Below are positions 1 through 11,344 of a DNA stretch of 64,000 nucleotides, piece after piece; positions within the stretch are counted from its first letter, which is position 1, and the number at the start of each line of letters is the position of its first letter. Source of the DNA: Cherax quadricarinatus (taxonomy: Eukaryota; Arthropoda; Malacostraca; Decapoda; Parastacidae); assembly GCF_038502225.1 (NCBI RefSeq), contig NC_091357.1, forward strand, positions 3,974,130 through 4,038,129, written 5' to 3'. A program made the position numbers and the translations under genes. The notes under the pieces are model-generated. The model worked only from the letters and a program-made list of their open reading frames with translations. It was not told where the DNA came from and made no database searches.

Positions 1-540
1 GATAACTTCATCAACCAGGCTGTTACGGTGCTAGCTGCACACAGTCCAATGTACAAACCACAGCCCGGCTAATCAGGGACCAACTTAAGGAACATAAGAA
101 GTTCTCATGAAGACAGCCAAGGGTCTCTTGGTAATTACATTCATTAACGAAGGAAGGTTGTTGAGAGGTTTTGTTTGATACGTCGGCTTAGTTCCGGTCC
201 GGGTCTTGTCCGTGGGGTGACCCGGCGACGTGAGAAGTCTGTCCCCTTACACTTACTTAGATAGCCCTTAGTAAACTTATTGCCCTTCTGCTTTAAACTG
301 AGGTATTTTACAGTCTGCCAAGTATATTGCTCATGTAGCAAGTAGTTTCGGTGTGCAGGTTTGAGAGCAATCCTTCCAGAATTGTCCAGGTGTAAAGTGT
401 GAAGTACCCTTACCGTCTGCATTCCAGGGAGTACAGTTCAGGGAATTCAGACTTCGCCAGTAATTTAGGTGTTTGAGCTGATACAGGCAGTGAAGGTTCT
501 CTGTATATTCTCTAGTATTGTAATTTTTGCCTGCCTAACC
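1..540 (-). mobile_element. LINE-A 3' fragment, cut by window edge
   Basis: Minus strand carries the C-terminal end of a LINE-A ORF2 followed by its tail. Translated pieces such as LHLDNSGRIALKPAHRNYLL match the better copy at 6180-7590, which has LHLENLGRNGPKSAHRN at the same place. The plus strand starts with the complement of the DQPGCGSY tail. It is heavily decayed, with several frameshifts, and the element's 3' end lies left of base 1. Confidence 0.7.
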
Positions 541-750
541 AGGAGCTGTTAATTTGTTCTAATACACCAGTCGTTTCCCAACAAGGAAGGGTGACGCAAA
601 AAAGAAGAAACACATTCACCGTCATTCATTCAGTCGCGTGTTGCCAAAAAGTGTTCTGACATCACAGTTCAGATGACCCCCTGAACTGAAGCATTCTCAT
701 CTCTGCTTTAGAGAGCAGGTACGATACTTTCCCCCTCAAATATTTATAGA
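541..750. other. Unassigned sequence
   Basis: I see no coding frame, repeat unit or RNA-like structure here. Confidence 0.4.
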
Positions 751-754
751 ATCA

Positions 755-1046
755 TATAGCATAATGTAGCAGCACACTACGAGTGTCCCTACGGTGTAAC
801 TGTCACAAGAATTAGGTAGTAGTACACTGCGGTTGTTCCCACGGTAAGGTTATATATCACTGTGGGAACACTGATGGTGTTCCCACAGTGTAGCTATATA
901 GTGTAGCATCACACTGCGGGTGTTCCCACTGTATAAATATATAGAATAGTGTAGCATCACACTGCGGGTGTTCCCACTGTATAAATATATAGAATAGTGT
1001 AGCATCACACTGCGGGTATTCCCACAGTGTAACTACCATACAGAAA
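755..1046. repeat. 48-bp tandem repeat, about 6 copies
   Basis: Three adjacent units starting at 901, 949 and 997 have an exact 48-bp period and contain CACTGCGGGTGTTCCCACTG. More diverged units lie upstream from about 755. An open minus-strand frame of 67 residues is a by-product of 48 being a multiple of 3. A perfect hairpin lies inside at 858-890. Confidence 0.85.
858..890. repeat. Perfect 14-bp inverted repeat, 5-nt loop
   Basis: CACTGTGGGAACAC (858-871) is followed by TGATG and its exact reverse complement (877-890). It sits at the boundary between diverged and regular units of the 48-bp array, where the unit orientation flips. Confidence 0.85.
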
Positions 1047-1435
1047 AGGAGCAGCAGCACACTGGTGATGTACCTAAATGCGATAAAAGAAAAAAGCCAA
1101 GTCCTTGGTGGGTGCGTGCCTCAGTAAGAGTGGGATGTTTATGCAGCATCAGTGACACGGCTCTCATCTCTCTCTCCCTCTCAGGTTCCTCTCCCGTCTC
1201 CACGCCTTAAGTGGTCCTCAGTGTAACGTAATAGCACAACAGTGGGAGAGGAAGATGCTTGTCTTTCACCTCTAACCCAGTCCAAGATAACACGTTTCAT
1301 TGTGGAAATACAGACGGTGGTACACACAGTACCAGTCAAGTATGTGTTCAACATTTATGTATCTTCAGAATCACTTCACAAATTGTATCACCTGTAAAAT
1401 CTGAAAGTGAATCTTAGGATACATAGACGTACACT

Positions 1436-1592
1436 CCGGGCTGTGGTTCGTACATTGGACTACGTGCGGCCAGCAGTAACATCCTGGTTGATCAGGCCTT
1501 CATTAGGCCCTAATTCACCGGAAGTCCTGGTTAAGAACTGGGCCGCGGGGGCGTTGACCCCCGGAAAACCCTCCAGGCAGGTAGCTAGACTG
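1436..1592 (+). mobile_element. LINE-A terminal tail
   Basis: Isolated copy of the LINE-A 3' tail: GGCTGTGGTTCGTACATTGG, then GCGGCCAGCAGTAACA, then GGGCCGCGGGGGCGTTGACC and a CCTCCAGGCAGGTAG end. No reverse transcriptase precedes it, so this is a severely 5'-truncated insertion or a SINE that uses the LINE tail. Confidence 0.7.
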
Positions 1593-1644
1593 TATACATT
1601 TACCATAGGATATCTCAGTCAAGTCAAGTTCTGTTAACTACGTT

Positions 1645-2022
1645 ATTCTAGGCACACAGAAATCACTTCCTACGAAAGTAAAAGACTGGGCAGGCGATGC
1701 AAAATGCCCCCAATAAAAAGTAGGGGCGTCATTGGTACACTAAGGGAAAACACCATAAGTGTCCGGGGCCCAAGACTGTTCAACAGCCTCCCATCAAGCA
1801 TTAGGGGAATTGCCAATAAACCCCTGGCTGCCTTCAAGAGAGCTGGACAGATACCTGAAGTCAGTGCCGGATCAGCCGGGCTGTGGCTCGTACGTTGGAC
1901 TGCGTGCGGCCAGCAGTAACAGCCTAGTTGATCAGGCCCTGATCCATCGGGAGGCCTGGTCATGGACCGGGCCGCGGGGGCGTTGATCCCCGGAATAACC
2001 TCCAGGTAACCTCCAGGCAAAT
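1645..2022 (+). mobile_element. LINE-A 3' fragment
   Basis: Plus-strand C-terminal part of LINE-A ORF2. Residues readable around 1704-1850 include ISVRGPRLFNSLPSSIRGIA, a phrase shared with 6213-6632. A small indel near 1835 shifts the frame before the DQPGCGSY-type tail. The end has a short tandem CCTCCAGGTAA motif (about 1998-2017), like the short 3' repeats of CR1/L2-type LINEs. Confidence 0.8.
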
Positions 2023-2119
2023 TTCTACATCACTTAATATGAGGCCTAAATATGAAGCTGGTGCAACTAGCGAACGTGTTGTACAGTGGTTCTTAACCTT
2101 CTTACGATTACAGACCCCA

Positions 2120-4515
2120 GGTGGAGTGCCCAGTATGTGCCCATACCCCCTTCACCAGTATGTGCCCATACCCCCTTCACCAGTATGTGCCCATACCCCC
2201 TTCACCAGTATGTGCCCATACCCCCTTCACCAGTATGTGCCCATACCCCCTTCACCAGTATGTGCCCATACCCCCTTCACCAGTATGTGCCTATACCCCC
2301 TTCACCAGTATGTGCCCATACCCCCTTCACCAGTATGTGCCCATACCCCCTTCACCAGTATGTGCCCATACCCCCTTCACCAGTATGTGCCCATACCCCC
2401 TTCACCAGTATGTGCCCATACCCCCTTCACCAGTATGTGCCTATACCCCCTTCACCAGTATGTGCCCATACCCCCTTCACCAGTATGTGCCCATACCCCC
2501 TTCACCAGTATGTGGCCATACCCCTTCACCAGTATGTGCCCATACCCCCTTCACCAGTATGTGCCCATGCCCCCTTCACCAGTATGTGCCCATACGCCCT
2601 TCACCAGTATGTGCCCCCCCCTTCACCAGTATGTGCCCATACCCCCTTCACCAGTATGTGCCCATACCCCCTTCACCAGTATGTGCCCATACCCCCTTCA
2701 CCAGTATGTGCCCATACCCCCTTCACCAGTATGTGCCCATACCCCCTTCACCAGTATGTGCCCATACCCCCTTCACCAGTATGTGCCCATACCCCCTTCA
2801 CCAGTATGTGCCCATACCCCCTTCACCAGTATGTGCCCATACCCCCTTCACCAGTATGTGCCCATACCCCCTTCACCAGTATGTGCCCATACCCCCTTCA
2901 CCAGTATGTGCCCATACCCCCTTCACCAGTATGTGCCCATACCCCCTTCACCAGTATGTGCCCATACCCCCTTCACCAGTATGTGCCCATACCCCCTTCA
3001 CCAGTATGTGCCCATACCCCCTTCACCAGTATGTGCCCATACCCCCTTCACCAGTATGTGCCCATACCCCCTTCACCAGTATGTGCCCATACCCCCTTCA
3101 CCAGTATGTGCCCATACCCCTTCACAAGTATGTGCCCATACCCCCTTCACCAGTATGTGCCCATACCCCCTTCACCAGTATGTGCCCACCCCCTTCACCA
3201 GTATGTGCCCATACCCCCTTCACCAGTATGTGCCCATACCCACTTCACCAGTATGTGCCCACCCCCTTCACCAGTATGTGCCCCCACTTCACCAGTATGT
3301 GCCCATACCCACTTCACCAGTATGTGCCCATACCCCTTCACCAGTTCCCACCCCCTTCAGTATGTGCCAATACCCACTTCACCAGTATGTGCCCATACCC
3401 ACTTCACCAGTATGTGCCCATACCCACTTCACCAGTATGTGGCCATACCCACTTCACCAGTATGTGCCCATACCCACTTCACCAGTATGTGCCCATACCC
3501 CCTTCACCAGTATGTGCCAATACCCACTTCACCAGTATGTGCCCATACCCCCTTCACCAGTATGTGCCCATACCCCCTTCACCAGTATGTGCCCATACCC
3601 CCTTCACCAGTATGTGCCACTACCCACTTCACCAGTATGTGCCCATACCCCCTTCACCAGTATGTGCCCATACCCCCTTCACCAGTATGTGCCCATACCC
3701 CCTTCACCAGTATGTGCCCATACCCCCTTCACCAGTATGTGCCCATACCCCCTTCACCAGTATGTGCCCATACCCCCTTCACCAGTATGTGCCCATACCC
3801 CCTTCACCAGTATGTGCCAATACCCACTTCACCAGTATGTGCCCATACCCCCTTCACCAGTATGTGCCAATACCCACTTCACCAGTATGTGCCCATACCC
3901 CCTTCACCAGTATGTGCCCATACCCACTTCACCAGTATGTGCCAATACCCACTTCACCAGTATGTGCCCATACCCCCTTCACCAGTATGTGCCCATACCC
4001 CCTTCACCAGTATGTGCCCATACCCCCTTCACCAGTATGTGCCCATACCCCCTTCACCAGTATGTGCCCATACCCCCTTCACCAGTATGTGCCCATACCC
4101 ACTTCACCAGTATGTGCCCATACCCCCTTCACCAGTATGTGCCAATACCCACTTCACCAGTATGTGCCCATACCCCCTTCACCAGTATGTGCCCATACCC
4201 CCTTCACCAGTATGTGCCAATACCCCCTTCACCAGTATGTGCCCATACCCCCTTCACCAGTATGTGCCCATACCCCCTTCACCAGTATGTGCCCATACCC
4301 CCTTCACCAGTATGTGCCCATACCCCCTTCACCAGTATGTGCCCATACCCCCTTCACCAGTATGTGCCCATACCCCCTTCACCAGTATGTGCCCATACCC
4401 CCTTCACCAGTATGTGCCCATACCCCCTTCACCAGTATGTGCCAATACCCCCTTCACCAGTATGTGCCAATACCCCCTTCACCAGTATGTGCCCATACTC
4501 CCTTCACCAGTGCTG
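2120..4515. repeat. 25-bp minisatellite, about 95 copies
   Basis: Tandem array whose unit combines CTTCACCAGTATGTGC with CCATACCCC. Point variants (TGGCCATA, TGCCAATA, CCCACTTC) and a few shortened units occur, mostly between 3120 and 3370. Because 25 leaves remainder 1 on division by 3, all three forward frames stay open for about 800 codons and encode the same 25-residue cycle out of phase. No start context, homology or splice evidence supports translation. Confidence 0.97.
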
Positions 4516-4671
4516 TTAGGTACCAGTATGACTTCAAAAGAGGTCAATAGCTTGGTCTTACTTTACATATGGATAGCTAGCAACACAACAGCTGATAATT
4601 TATTCTGATCTAACAAACAACGTTTTTTAAATTGTTCAGAGATCGAGTCCCATACCCCCATTATTTGGTTT

Positions 4672-4694
4672 CCATACCCCCCCAAGGGGTATGG
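4672..4694. repeat. 9-bp hairpin beside the 25-bp array
   Basis: CCATACCCC (4672-4680), 5-nt spacer, GGGGTATGG (4686-4694). The arm is the CCATACCCC part of the neighbouring minisatellite unit in inverted orientation. Confidence 0.6.
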
Positions 4695-4722
4695 ATATCC
4701 CCGGTCAAGAACACCAGTGTAG

Positions 4723-5010
4723 ATGAATGGTTCAGAGAACCGACATGTTGATAAATTAGACACATGTGCAACTCTTGGGTATCTTTATTGAGGAAACGTT
4801 TTGCCACACAGTGGCTTCATCAGTCCATACAAAGGAGAATCATTCTATTCAAGATTGATGGACTGACCACATCGACTCAAGGTTGAGGGACTGATTACCT
4901 CGTTCTCCTCCTGTTCTTCAAGATTCTCCTTTGTATGGACTGATGAAGCCACTGTGTGGCGAAACGTTTCCTCAAAGATACCCAAGAGTTGCACATGTGT
5001 CTAATTTATC
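4723..5010. mobile_element. FB foldback element, copy 1, with 13-bp target duplication
   Basis: Palindromic element. Inverted arms lie at about 4747-4838 and 4921-5013, with a spacer of right-arm-type sequence. The direct repeat AACACCAGTGTAG at 4710-4722 and 5011-5023 looks like a 13-bp target-site duplication. The left end carries a small extra hairpin, GGTTC-AGA-GAACC (about 4729-4741), that the right end lacks, so the element is asymmetric. Each arm holds a hammerhead-like motif; the left one is mutated (GCGAAAC to GCAAAAC). Confidence 0.8.
4933..4981 (+). ncRNA. Hammerhead ribozyme-like motif, FB copy 1, right arm
   Basis: Order seen: stem I strand GTATGGA, box CTGATGA (4940-4946), stem II GCCAC-TGT-GTGGC, then GAAACGTT (4961-4968), stem I partner TCC and outer ATAC. 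All invariant hammerhead core bases (CUGANGA, GAAA, A15.1/U16.1) can be assigned. Stem III would be only the palindromic ACGU, so activity may need two RNA copies. Cleavage would fall after GAAACGUU. No ribozyme activity is shown by sequence alone. Confidence 0.6.
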
Positions 5011-5209
5011 AACACCAGTGTAGTGGGATGCTTAACGATGGCATCATCGACTTAGTGTAATCTCCAGCTCTGGCTGACACATTTCAATACCTGGTGTGTT
5101 TGACCCATCCTCCGTGATAGAAGAGAGTTGTTTTACGCTGATCAGTTTTACACACTAAGAACTGTTAACCTGCCTGAGCTCATTTCAACGCCCAGCATTA
5201 TCCATTGTA

Positions 5210-5400
5210 TACTACCACCCCCAGGATGTGGCCAACAACAGTCGACTAACATCCAGGTACCTTCTTACTGTTAGGTAAACAGGGATAACGTATGTAAGGA
5301 AACATGCCCAACTTTTCCACCCGTGCCGGGGATCGAACCACGAACACTTATTATGTGAGATAAGTTTGGTACCACGAGACATATAATGACACATGTATCA
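5210..5400 (-). mobile_element. tRNA-like SINE
   Basis: On the minus strand GTGGTTCGATCCCCGGCACG resembles a tRNA T-arm with an RNA polymerase III B box. It is followed by a body containing TAAGAAGGTACCTGGATG and TTAGTCGACTG. A related body lies at 10490-10700. No clean A box or 3' tail is visible, so the copy is old. Confidence 0.6.
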
Positions 5401-5522
5401 GCACACTACTGATGTATGTACTGTGTTTTAACCTGAAAACTTAAGTCTCTGTTTATACTAACAATTTAATAGAGTATTTTAGAGTTGTATTAATATTGGT
5501 AGAATTACCTACAATGTGTTAA

Positions 5523-5671
5523 TTAAAAGGACACAAATGCAACTAATGTGACATTTTATTGTGACAACGTTTCGCTCTCCAGGAGCTTTGTCAAGTGATA
5601 AAACTCCTGGAGAGCGAAACGTTGCCACAATAAAATGTCACATTAGTTGCATTTTGTGTCCTTTTATTTAA
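5523..5671. mobile_element. FB-like foldback element, copy 2, almost no spacer
   Basis: Arms 5523-5594 and 5595-5671 are inverted copies, starting AAAAGGACACAAATGCAACT and ending in its complement. Each arm has the stem II sequence GCTC-CTGGA-GAGC (ACTC in the right arm) followed by GAAACGTT. The expected CUGANGA box has decayed differently in each arm (TTGACAA and GTGATAA), so the ribozyme should be dead. This is a distinct subfamily of the FB group. Confidence 0.7.
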
Positions 5672-5739
5672 CGTCGTTTAGTTACTCTTTCCCTACACCT
5701 TACTTCTCCAGCGCACCTCTATCCTTCCCCTTCTATCCA

Positions 5740-5965
5740 TAAATTCCTCCAGTATCACAATCCATCCCCGGGCCAGGCTTGTCAGGTGCTTACTTCGTCA
5801 CCTAGGCTGTTGCTCTTGGTGGCCCTCTGGCCCTCCTATCCACTACAGCCTGGTTGATCTGGCATTTGGTGGAGATACCTGTCGAGTTTCCTCGTAAAGA
5901 CTTCTACACTTGTCCCAGCAGTGTTTCTCTGATACTGGTAAGATGTTGAATAGTCTCGGACGACA
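5740..5965 (-). mobile_element. LINE 3' end fragment, DQPGC tail subfamily
   Basis: Minus strand reads TSVEVFTRKLD, then a short gap, then a DQPGCSG-like stretch and the GCCCGGG-containing tail. The same type of LINE C-terminus recurs at 9555-9700, 11150-11290, 16501-16640, 28575-28690, 31810-31910 and 60450-60600. No RT domain remains. Confidence 0.55.
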
Positions 5966-6179
5966 GATGTGGATAGTGTTCTCTTCTTTGGTCCACGGCG
6001 CCCCTGCTTTTCATTGGGTTTATTCTACATTTCCCCAAGCATATCTCTTCCTTTCTCTACCACCCCTTTTCTAAATTTCCCAGGTCTTTCCCCTCCTCCT
6101 CGTACTGTACGCGAGTCGCCACTTGATTTAGTGGGGCGAGTGAGGCTCTTACGATGCGTCAAGTAGATGGTGGAAGAAG

Positions 6180-7590
6180 GGTTACCTGGTTACCTGGAGG
6201 TTATTCCGGGGATCAACGCCCCCGCGGCCCGGTCCATGACCAGGCCTCCCGATGGATCAGGGCCTGATCAACTAGGCTGTTACTGCTGGCCGCACGCAGT
6301 CCAACGTACGAGCCACAGCCCGGCTGATCCGGCACTGACTTTAGGTATCTGTCCAGCTCTCTCTTGAAGGCAGCCAGGGGTTTATTGGCAATTCCCCTAA
6401 TGCTTGATGGGAGGCTGTTAAACAGTTTTGGGCCCCGGACACTTATGGTGTTTTCCCTTAGTGTACCAATGGCGCCCCTACTTTTTATTGGGGGCATTTT
6501 GCATCGCCTGCCCAGTCTTTTACTTTCGTAGGGAGTGATTTCTGTGTGCAGATTTGGGACCATTCCTTCCAAGATTTTCCAAGTGTAGATTATGATATCT
6601 CTCCCTCCTGCGTTCCAACGAGTACAAGTCAAGTGCTTCCAAGCGTTCCCAGTAGTTAAGGTGCTTGACAGAACTTATACGTGCAGTAAAGGATCTCTGT
6701 ACACTCTCTAGATCTGCGATTTCACCTGCTTTGAATGGAGATGTTAATGTACAGCAGTATTCCAGCCTAGAGAGAAAAGGTGATTTGAAAAGGATCATCA
6801 TGGGCTTGGCATCTCTCGTTTTGAAAGTTCTCATTATCCATCCTATCATTTTCTTTGCACTTGCGATCGTGGCACTGTTGTGATCCTTGAAAGTGAGATC
6901 CTCAGACATTACTACTCCCAGGTCCCTTACATTAGTTTTCCGCTCTATTGTATGGCCGGAGTCAGTAGTATACTCTGTTCTACTTATTATCTCCTCCAGT
7001 TTTCCCATAACGGAGTAGTTGGAATTTGTCCTCATTGAACATCATATTGTTTACCGTTGCCCATTGGAAAACTTTGTTTATATCTTCTTGGAGATTAACC
7101 GCGTCCTCAGCAGATGACAGCCTCATGCAGATCCTAGTATCATCCGCAAAGGATGATACGGTGCTGTGGTGTATATCTCTGTTTATGTCTGATATGAGGA
7201 TAAGGAATAAGATGGGGGCGAGTACTGTGCTTTGTGGAACAGAGCTCTTCACTATGGCAGCCTCCGATTTAACTCTGTTGACCACTACTCTTTGTGTTCG
7301 ATTTGTTAGGAAGTTGAAGATCCATCTCCCCACTTTCCCAGTTATTCCTTTAGCACGTATTTTATGAGCTATTACGCCATGATCGCATTTGTCAAATGCT
7401 TTTGCAAAGTCTGTATATTACATCTGCATTCTGATTTTCTTCCAGTGCATCCAAGGCCATGTCATAGTGATCCAGTAGTTGAGAGGCAGGAGCGACCTGC
7501 CCTGAACCCATGTTGCCCTTGATTGTGCAGATTTTGGGAATCCAGGTAATTTGCAATCCTGCTTCTTAGCACTCTTTCAAAGATTTTTAT
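6180..7590 (-). mobile_element. LINE-A, partial ORF2 (RT) with 3' end
   Basis: Best RT copy of LINE-A. On the minus strand from 7590 down: an HGFRAGRSCL-like RT segment, a DFAKAFDKCDHG segment (motif A), VPQSTVLAPILFLILISDI (motif B, where GT has become ST), FADDTRI (motif C, about 7200), then thumb and C-terminal segments including VRDLGVVMSEDLTFKDHNSA and LFNSLPSSIRGIA, ending in the DQPGCGSY tail at 6190-6300. Frameshifts near 7025, 7410 and 6580 break the frame. It is 5'-truncated at about 7590. The 3' end is the repeated TTACCTGG motif near 6180. It resembles the CR1/L2/Jockey superfamily. Confidence 0.9.
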
Positions 7591-7599
7591 GGGTGGATT

Positions 7600-7745
7600 T
7601 TATGGGTGGATTATTTTACATAGCAAAAGTGGATATATCAGCAGTGTGCTGGTACTCTGTATGGTAGTTTCACAGCTATGTTCCCCTTGCCATATTCCAT
7701 CACGCAGGAGAGGTCACATAATGTGGAAATGTGTGAGCCTGAGCT
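7600..7745. other. Unassigned sequence
   Basis: Short unique stretch between LINE-A and the 27-bp array; nothing recognisable. Confidence 0.4.
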
Positions 7746-7746
7746 G

Positions 7747-8121
7747 GCAGACTTGTAGTGTCAGTCTGAGGCGGGAGACTTGTAGTGTCAGTCTGAGGCG
7801 GGAGACTTGTAGTGTCAGTCTGAGGCGGGAGACTTGTAGTGTCAGTCTGAGGCGGGAGACTTGTAGTGTCAGTCTGAGGCGGGAGACTTGTAGTGTCAGT
7901 CTGAGGCGGGAGACTTGTAGTGTCAGTCTGAGGCGGGAGACTTGTAGTGTCAGTCTGAGGCGGGAGACTTGTAGTGTCAGTCTGAGGCGGGAGACTTGTA
8001 GTGTCAGTCTGAGGCGGGAGACTTGTAGTGTCAGTCTGAGGCGGGAGACTTGTAGTGTCAGTCTGAGGCGGGAGACTTGTAGTGTCAGTCTGAGGCGGGA
8101 GACTTGTAGTGTCAGTCTGAG
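7747..8121. repeat. 27-bp minisatellite, about 14 copies
   Basis: Very homogeneous array; the unit contains ACTTGTAGTGTCAGTCTGAG plus GCGGGAG. The unit equals 9 codons, so both strands show open frames (RRETCSVSL repeats forward, QVSRLRLTL repeats reverse). Near identity of units suggests recent expansion. There is no sign that it is coding. Confidence 0.95.
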
Positions 8122-8638
8122 CATAAGCTAGGTCTGTATACCTTGTACATGTACTTGTACAAATAGATTATTTGCTTATTTATTTGCTGCGTCCGTTCAA
8201 ATTCTTGGTGATGGTGAAGAGCTCTTGGTCCAGGAACTCGGCTGCCCGTCTCTTTCTTGTGCCAGTCTTCATCATCTCCACATTTCCCAGGTGCTGTATG
8301 GGCCCTACGGGTTAAGCTCACTTCAGTGGTTATAAAAATATGGAAAGTGTGATTCACTAGAATTAAAGTGACGACACTTCCTCCGCCTGCCAGAGATCCA
8401 CTCAAATTCTACAAAAAATTTACAGCATTATTACACGCCTGGATGGTCAAGTATTTTTAGAAAAAAAATAATTGATTCTTAGGGTAGATTCTTGTGCATT
8501 AATGTTTGGGGTGGATATTTTGGTGAATTTATAGAGAGATTCTTGTGGAGTTTTTTCTTGTGGGTGGACTCTTGTGGGGGGGGGACTCTTGTGGGTGAAT
8601 TCATGGTGTATTCTTGTGGACGGTTTTTTGTGGTGTTC

Positions 8639-8639
<1 letters not shown>
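8122..8639. other. Unassigned, T/G-rich right part
   Basis: 8122-8400 is unremarkable. From about 8480 the plus strand is T/G-rich with irregular GATTCTTGTG-like repeats leading into the (CT)n tract. No gene seen. Confidence 0.4.
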
Positions 8640-9065
<426 letters not shown>

Positions 9066-9204
9066 TGATGAATGATCGTACCCCACTGATTACCCGGGCA
9101 TCTGGGTACTGTTAGTGTCGTGGCACTGCAGCTACATAGTATCTTGTATTGCTCAGTGGGGTACCGTGCATCTTACAGCCAAAGGAAATCGTCTGATATA
9201 ATCG

Positions 9205-9415
9205 TTTAGAAAACCGATAAGTTGAAGAATGAGACACTTGTCAAACATTTGGAAATTTTTATTGATTAAACATTTCGCCAGCCAAAGGCTTCTTTAGTCC
9301 AATACAGAGAACAAAGGTGAAAGACGAGGAGAATGAGGTAATCAGTCCCTCAGCCTGGAGTCGATGTGCTCAATCTATCAATCTGAGATTGATGGACTGA
9401 TCATAACATATTGGA
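9205..9415 (-). mobile_element. FB half element, copy 3
   Basis: One FB arm only: AAACCGATAAGTTGAAGAAT, GAGACACTTG, then on the minus strand a degenerate hammerhead (CTAAAGA for CUGANGA; GAAATGTT for GAAACGUU), then TCAGTCCCTCAGCCTGGAGT. No opposite arm follows. Two core bases are changed, so it is probably inactive. Confidence 0.7.
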
Positions 9416-9554
9416 GTGAGATATGGGAGGAAGTGCAAAGTAATCCCAGTGAAAGGTAGGGTTGCCGTGGGCATAATATATGTATCAATATCTATGGTCC
9501 CAGATTTTTTTCTATCTTACTAGAAGATATCGGAAACACTGCTGGAACAAGTGT
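9416..9554. other. Unassigned sequence
   Basis: Short stretch with no recognised feature. It may include LINE coding remnants upstream of the next tail. Confidence 0.3.
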
Positions 9555-9740
9555 AGAAATTTTCAAAAGGAAATTCGAGAATTTCCTCCGTCAAGTGTAG
9601 GATCAACCAGGCTGTGATGGGTATACTGGGCATTGGGCCGCCAGCAGTAACAGCCTGGTTAACTAAGCAAGCACCAGACAAGCCTGGCCCAGAGCCGGAC
9701 TGAAGGATTAAGAAAATTCTCGAATGTCATCAAAGGTAAA
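9555..9740 (+). mobile_element. LINE 3' end fragment, DQPGCDGY tail
   Basis: Plus strand reads VEIFKRKFENFLRQV, stop, DQPGCDGYTG, then GCCAGCAGTAACAGCCTGGT and the GCCTGGCCC-containing tail. It sits head to tail against the minus-strand LINE-A remnant that follows. Confidence 0.6.
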
Positions 9741-10485
9741 GGCAAAAGGGTCTGTTGGTAATTTCACTTACGTATGAGAAGAGACTGTTGAAGAGTTTTG
9801 GTCTCCTTATACTTATTGTGTTATCTCTGTGTACTCGTCGCTCCCTTCCTTTTTATCAAAGATACTTTGCATCTCCTGCCAAGTGTCTTGCTGCAGGTTT
9901 GGGACCAGTTCCTCCAGAAAATTCTTAGTGTAAATTATGGATCTTTTTCGCTTATGGTTTAAGAATCACAGTTCAAGAGACTTGAAGCCAGTTTTTCCAG
10001 TAGCTTAGATGATTAAATAAAGCTGCTTGGCCAGTGAAGGTTCTCTTTACTTATCATTTCTGAACTCTATCATACCTTGAAGGGGCCGTTAGTATACAGC
10101 AATGTTCCAGCTTGGAGAAAAGTAAATTAAGAGTATCATCCTTGATATGGCAACTCATGTTTTGAATGTTCTAGTTATACACTCTTATTTTTCTTGTAGC
10201 TGATATTAACATTGTTGTAATCAGTGAATATGAGATCTTTTGGCATTGTCACGTTCAGGTATCGCACAGTGAGCTTCCGCTCTACTGAATAATTCGAGTT
10301 TGGTAATCAGTTTCAATCTTTAGATCCTGAATTTTTCCATAGCGGTGTAAATGGTTGTCCTCACTGAGCATCATAGTTGTCAGTGGTCCAGTGGAAGGTA
10401 GACTTGGCTTACACCAGCTTGAAGGTTTACTGTGTCCTCGGTGGGTGCCACTCTTTAACAAATTCTAGTGTCGTCTGTAAAGAAT
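9740..10485 (-). mobile_element. LINE-A, decayed ORF2 C-terminal region
   Basis: Nucleotide pattern parallels 6380-7100 on the minus strand: the plus-strand markers GAGACTGTTGAAGAGTTTTG, GCATCTCCTGCCAAGTGTCT and GAGATCTTTTGGCATTGTCA occur in the same order. Many indels; no frame survives. Confidence 0.65.
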
Positions 10486-10487
10486 GC

Positions 10488-10705
10488 TGCAGTGAGCTTA
10501 CTTGGTAAATAGGTACCTGGTTGTTAGTCACGTGTAGTGGAGTGTGTCCCGGGAAGAAGCCGCAGGATTCCAACGGGAATAATAGGAAGAAGGCTTAACA
10601 TAGATTAACCCAAGAACACTGAGGAGTGGGGCTCCTTTGGGCCTGTTGCCCAGGATGCAGCCCATAACAGTGGGTTAACATCCAGGTACTTGGTTATGTT
10701 AACAA
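10488..10705. mobile_element. SINE body fragments in opposed orientation
   Basis: AAATAGGTACCTGGTTGTTA (about 10506) matches the body of the 5210-5400 SINE, and a complementary-looking copy (AACATCCAGGTACTTGG) ends at about 10693. Between them is CCCGGGAAGAAGCCGCAGGA. The pattern suggests two decayed SINEs facing each other. Confidence 0.45.
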
Positions 10706-10924
10706 TACTGTTTATATTGTATGCTTAGTACTTATCATCAACATTTATACTCTAATAATTTTACGTGGCCATATTGATGTTATGGTTAGTACCATACAGA
10801 GACGAATCTCTCGGATTCAATAACAAATGTGATGTTCCCAGAGAGCTAGCATATAATAAGAAAAAGGGGAAAAACAGTGGAGGGAGAAGGCCTCTTTTTC
10901 CTAGTGTTATACCTTTGATAAGTT

Positions 10925-11010
10925 CCAAGAGTTGTTTTACTCCGAGCCCGGCCGGGTTTGTCTGGGGCTCGCCTAGTCAACCAGGCTGTTGCTGTTGACT
11001 CCAAAATAAG
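10925..11010 (-). mobile_element. LINE tail fragment
   Basis: The complement of the DQPGC-type tail (TCAACCAGGCTGTTGCTG and GCCCGGCC...) is visible for under 100 bp. No other part of an element is present. Confidence 0.45.
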
Positions 11011-11149
11011 GATGTTTGTTTTGGATGCTGGATTGGCATGTGTAGTAACTGGCGTTTGAATGTCAGCCAACACAACTAGCAGTTAATAACCTGATACTTT
11101 GTACCTCTGGTTCTGCGTGTGATTTGTCTTGAAACAGTGTTTAGTGCTA

Positions 11150-11295
11150 GATAACTGCCAGCAGTAACAGCCTGGTTGATCAGATAAGCACCGGAAAAGC
11201 CTGGCCTAGGGCCGGACTGCTGGAGTAGAAAAAGCTCTGAAGATCCATCAAAGGTATATCAGAGGTATGTGAATAATTTTCTCAGGCTCTCCTTG
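11150..11295 (+). mobile_element. LINE tail fragment
   Basis: CCAGCAGTAACAGCCTGGTT, GCACCGGAAAAGCCTGGCC, then GGACTGCTGGAGTAGAAAAA and AAAGGTATAT. This is the same tail as 9590-9740 and 16501-16640. Confidence 0.6.
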
Positions 11296-11344
11296 AAGAT
11301 TACAACGTCTTAGTATTATTGTGGGACGTAGAGAAGAATGTATA

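Noticed and set aside
2039..4608. Three overlapping frames of 809-840 codons
   Set aside because: By-product of the 25-bp unit; the same peptide cycle appears in every frame.
5523..5671. Active hammerheads in FB copy 2
   Set aside because: Stem II and GAAACG are kept but both CUGANGA boxes have lost invariant bases.
7589..8131. Repeat protein with RRETCSVSL cycles
   Set aside because: The 27-bp unit is a multiple of 3, so both strands are open; no signal peptide or homology.
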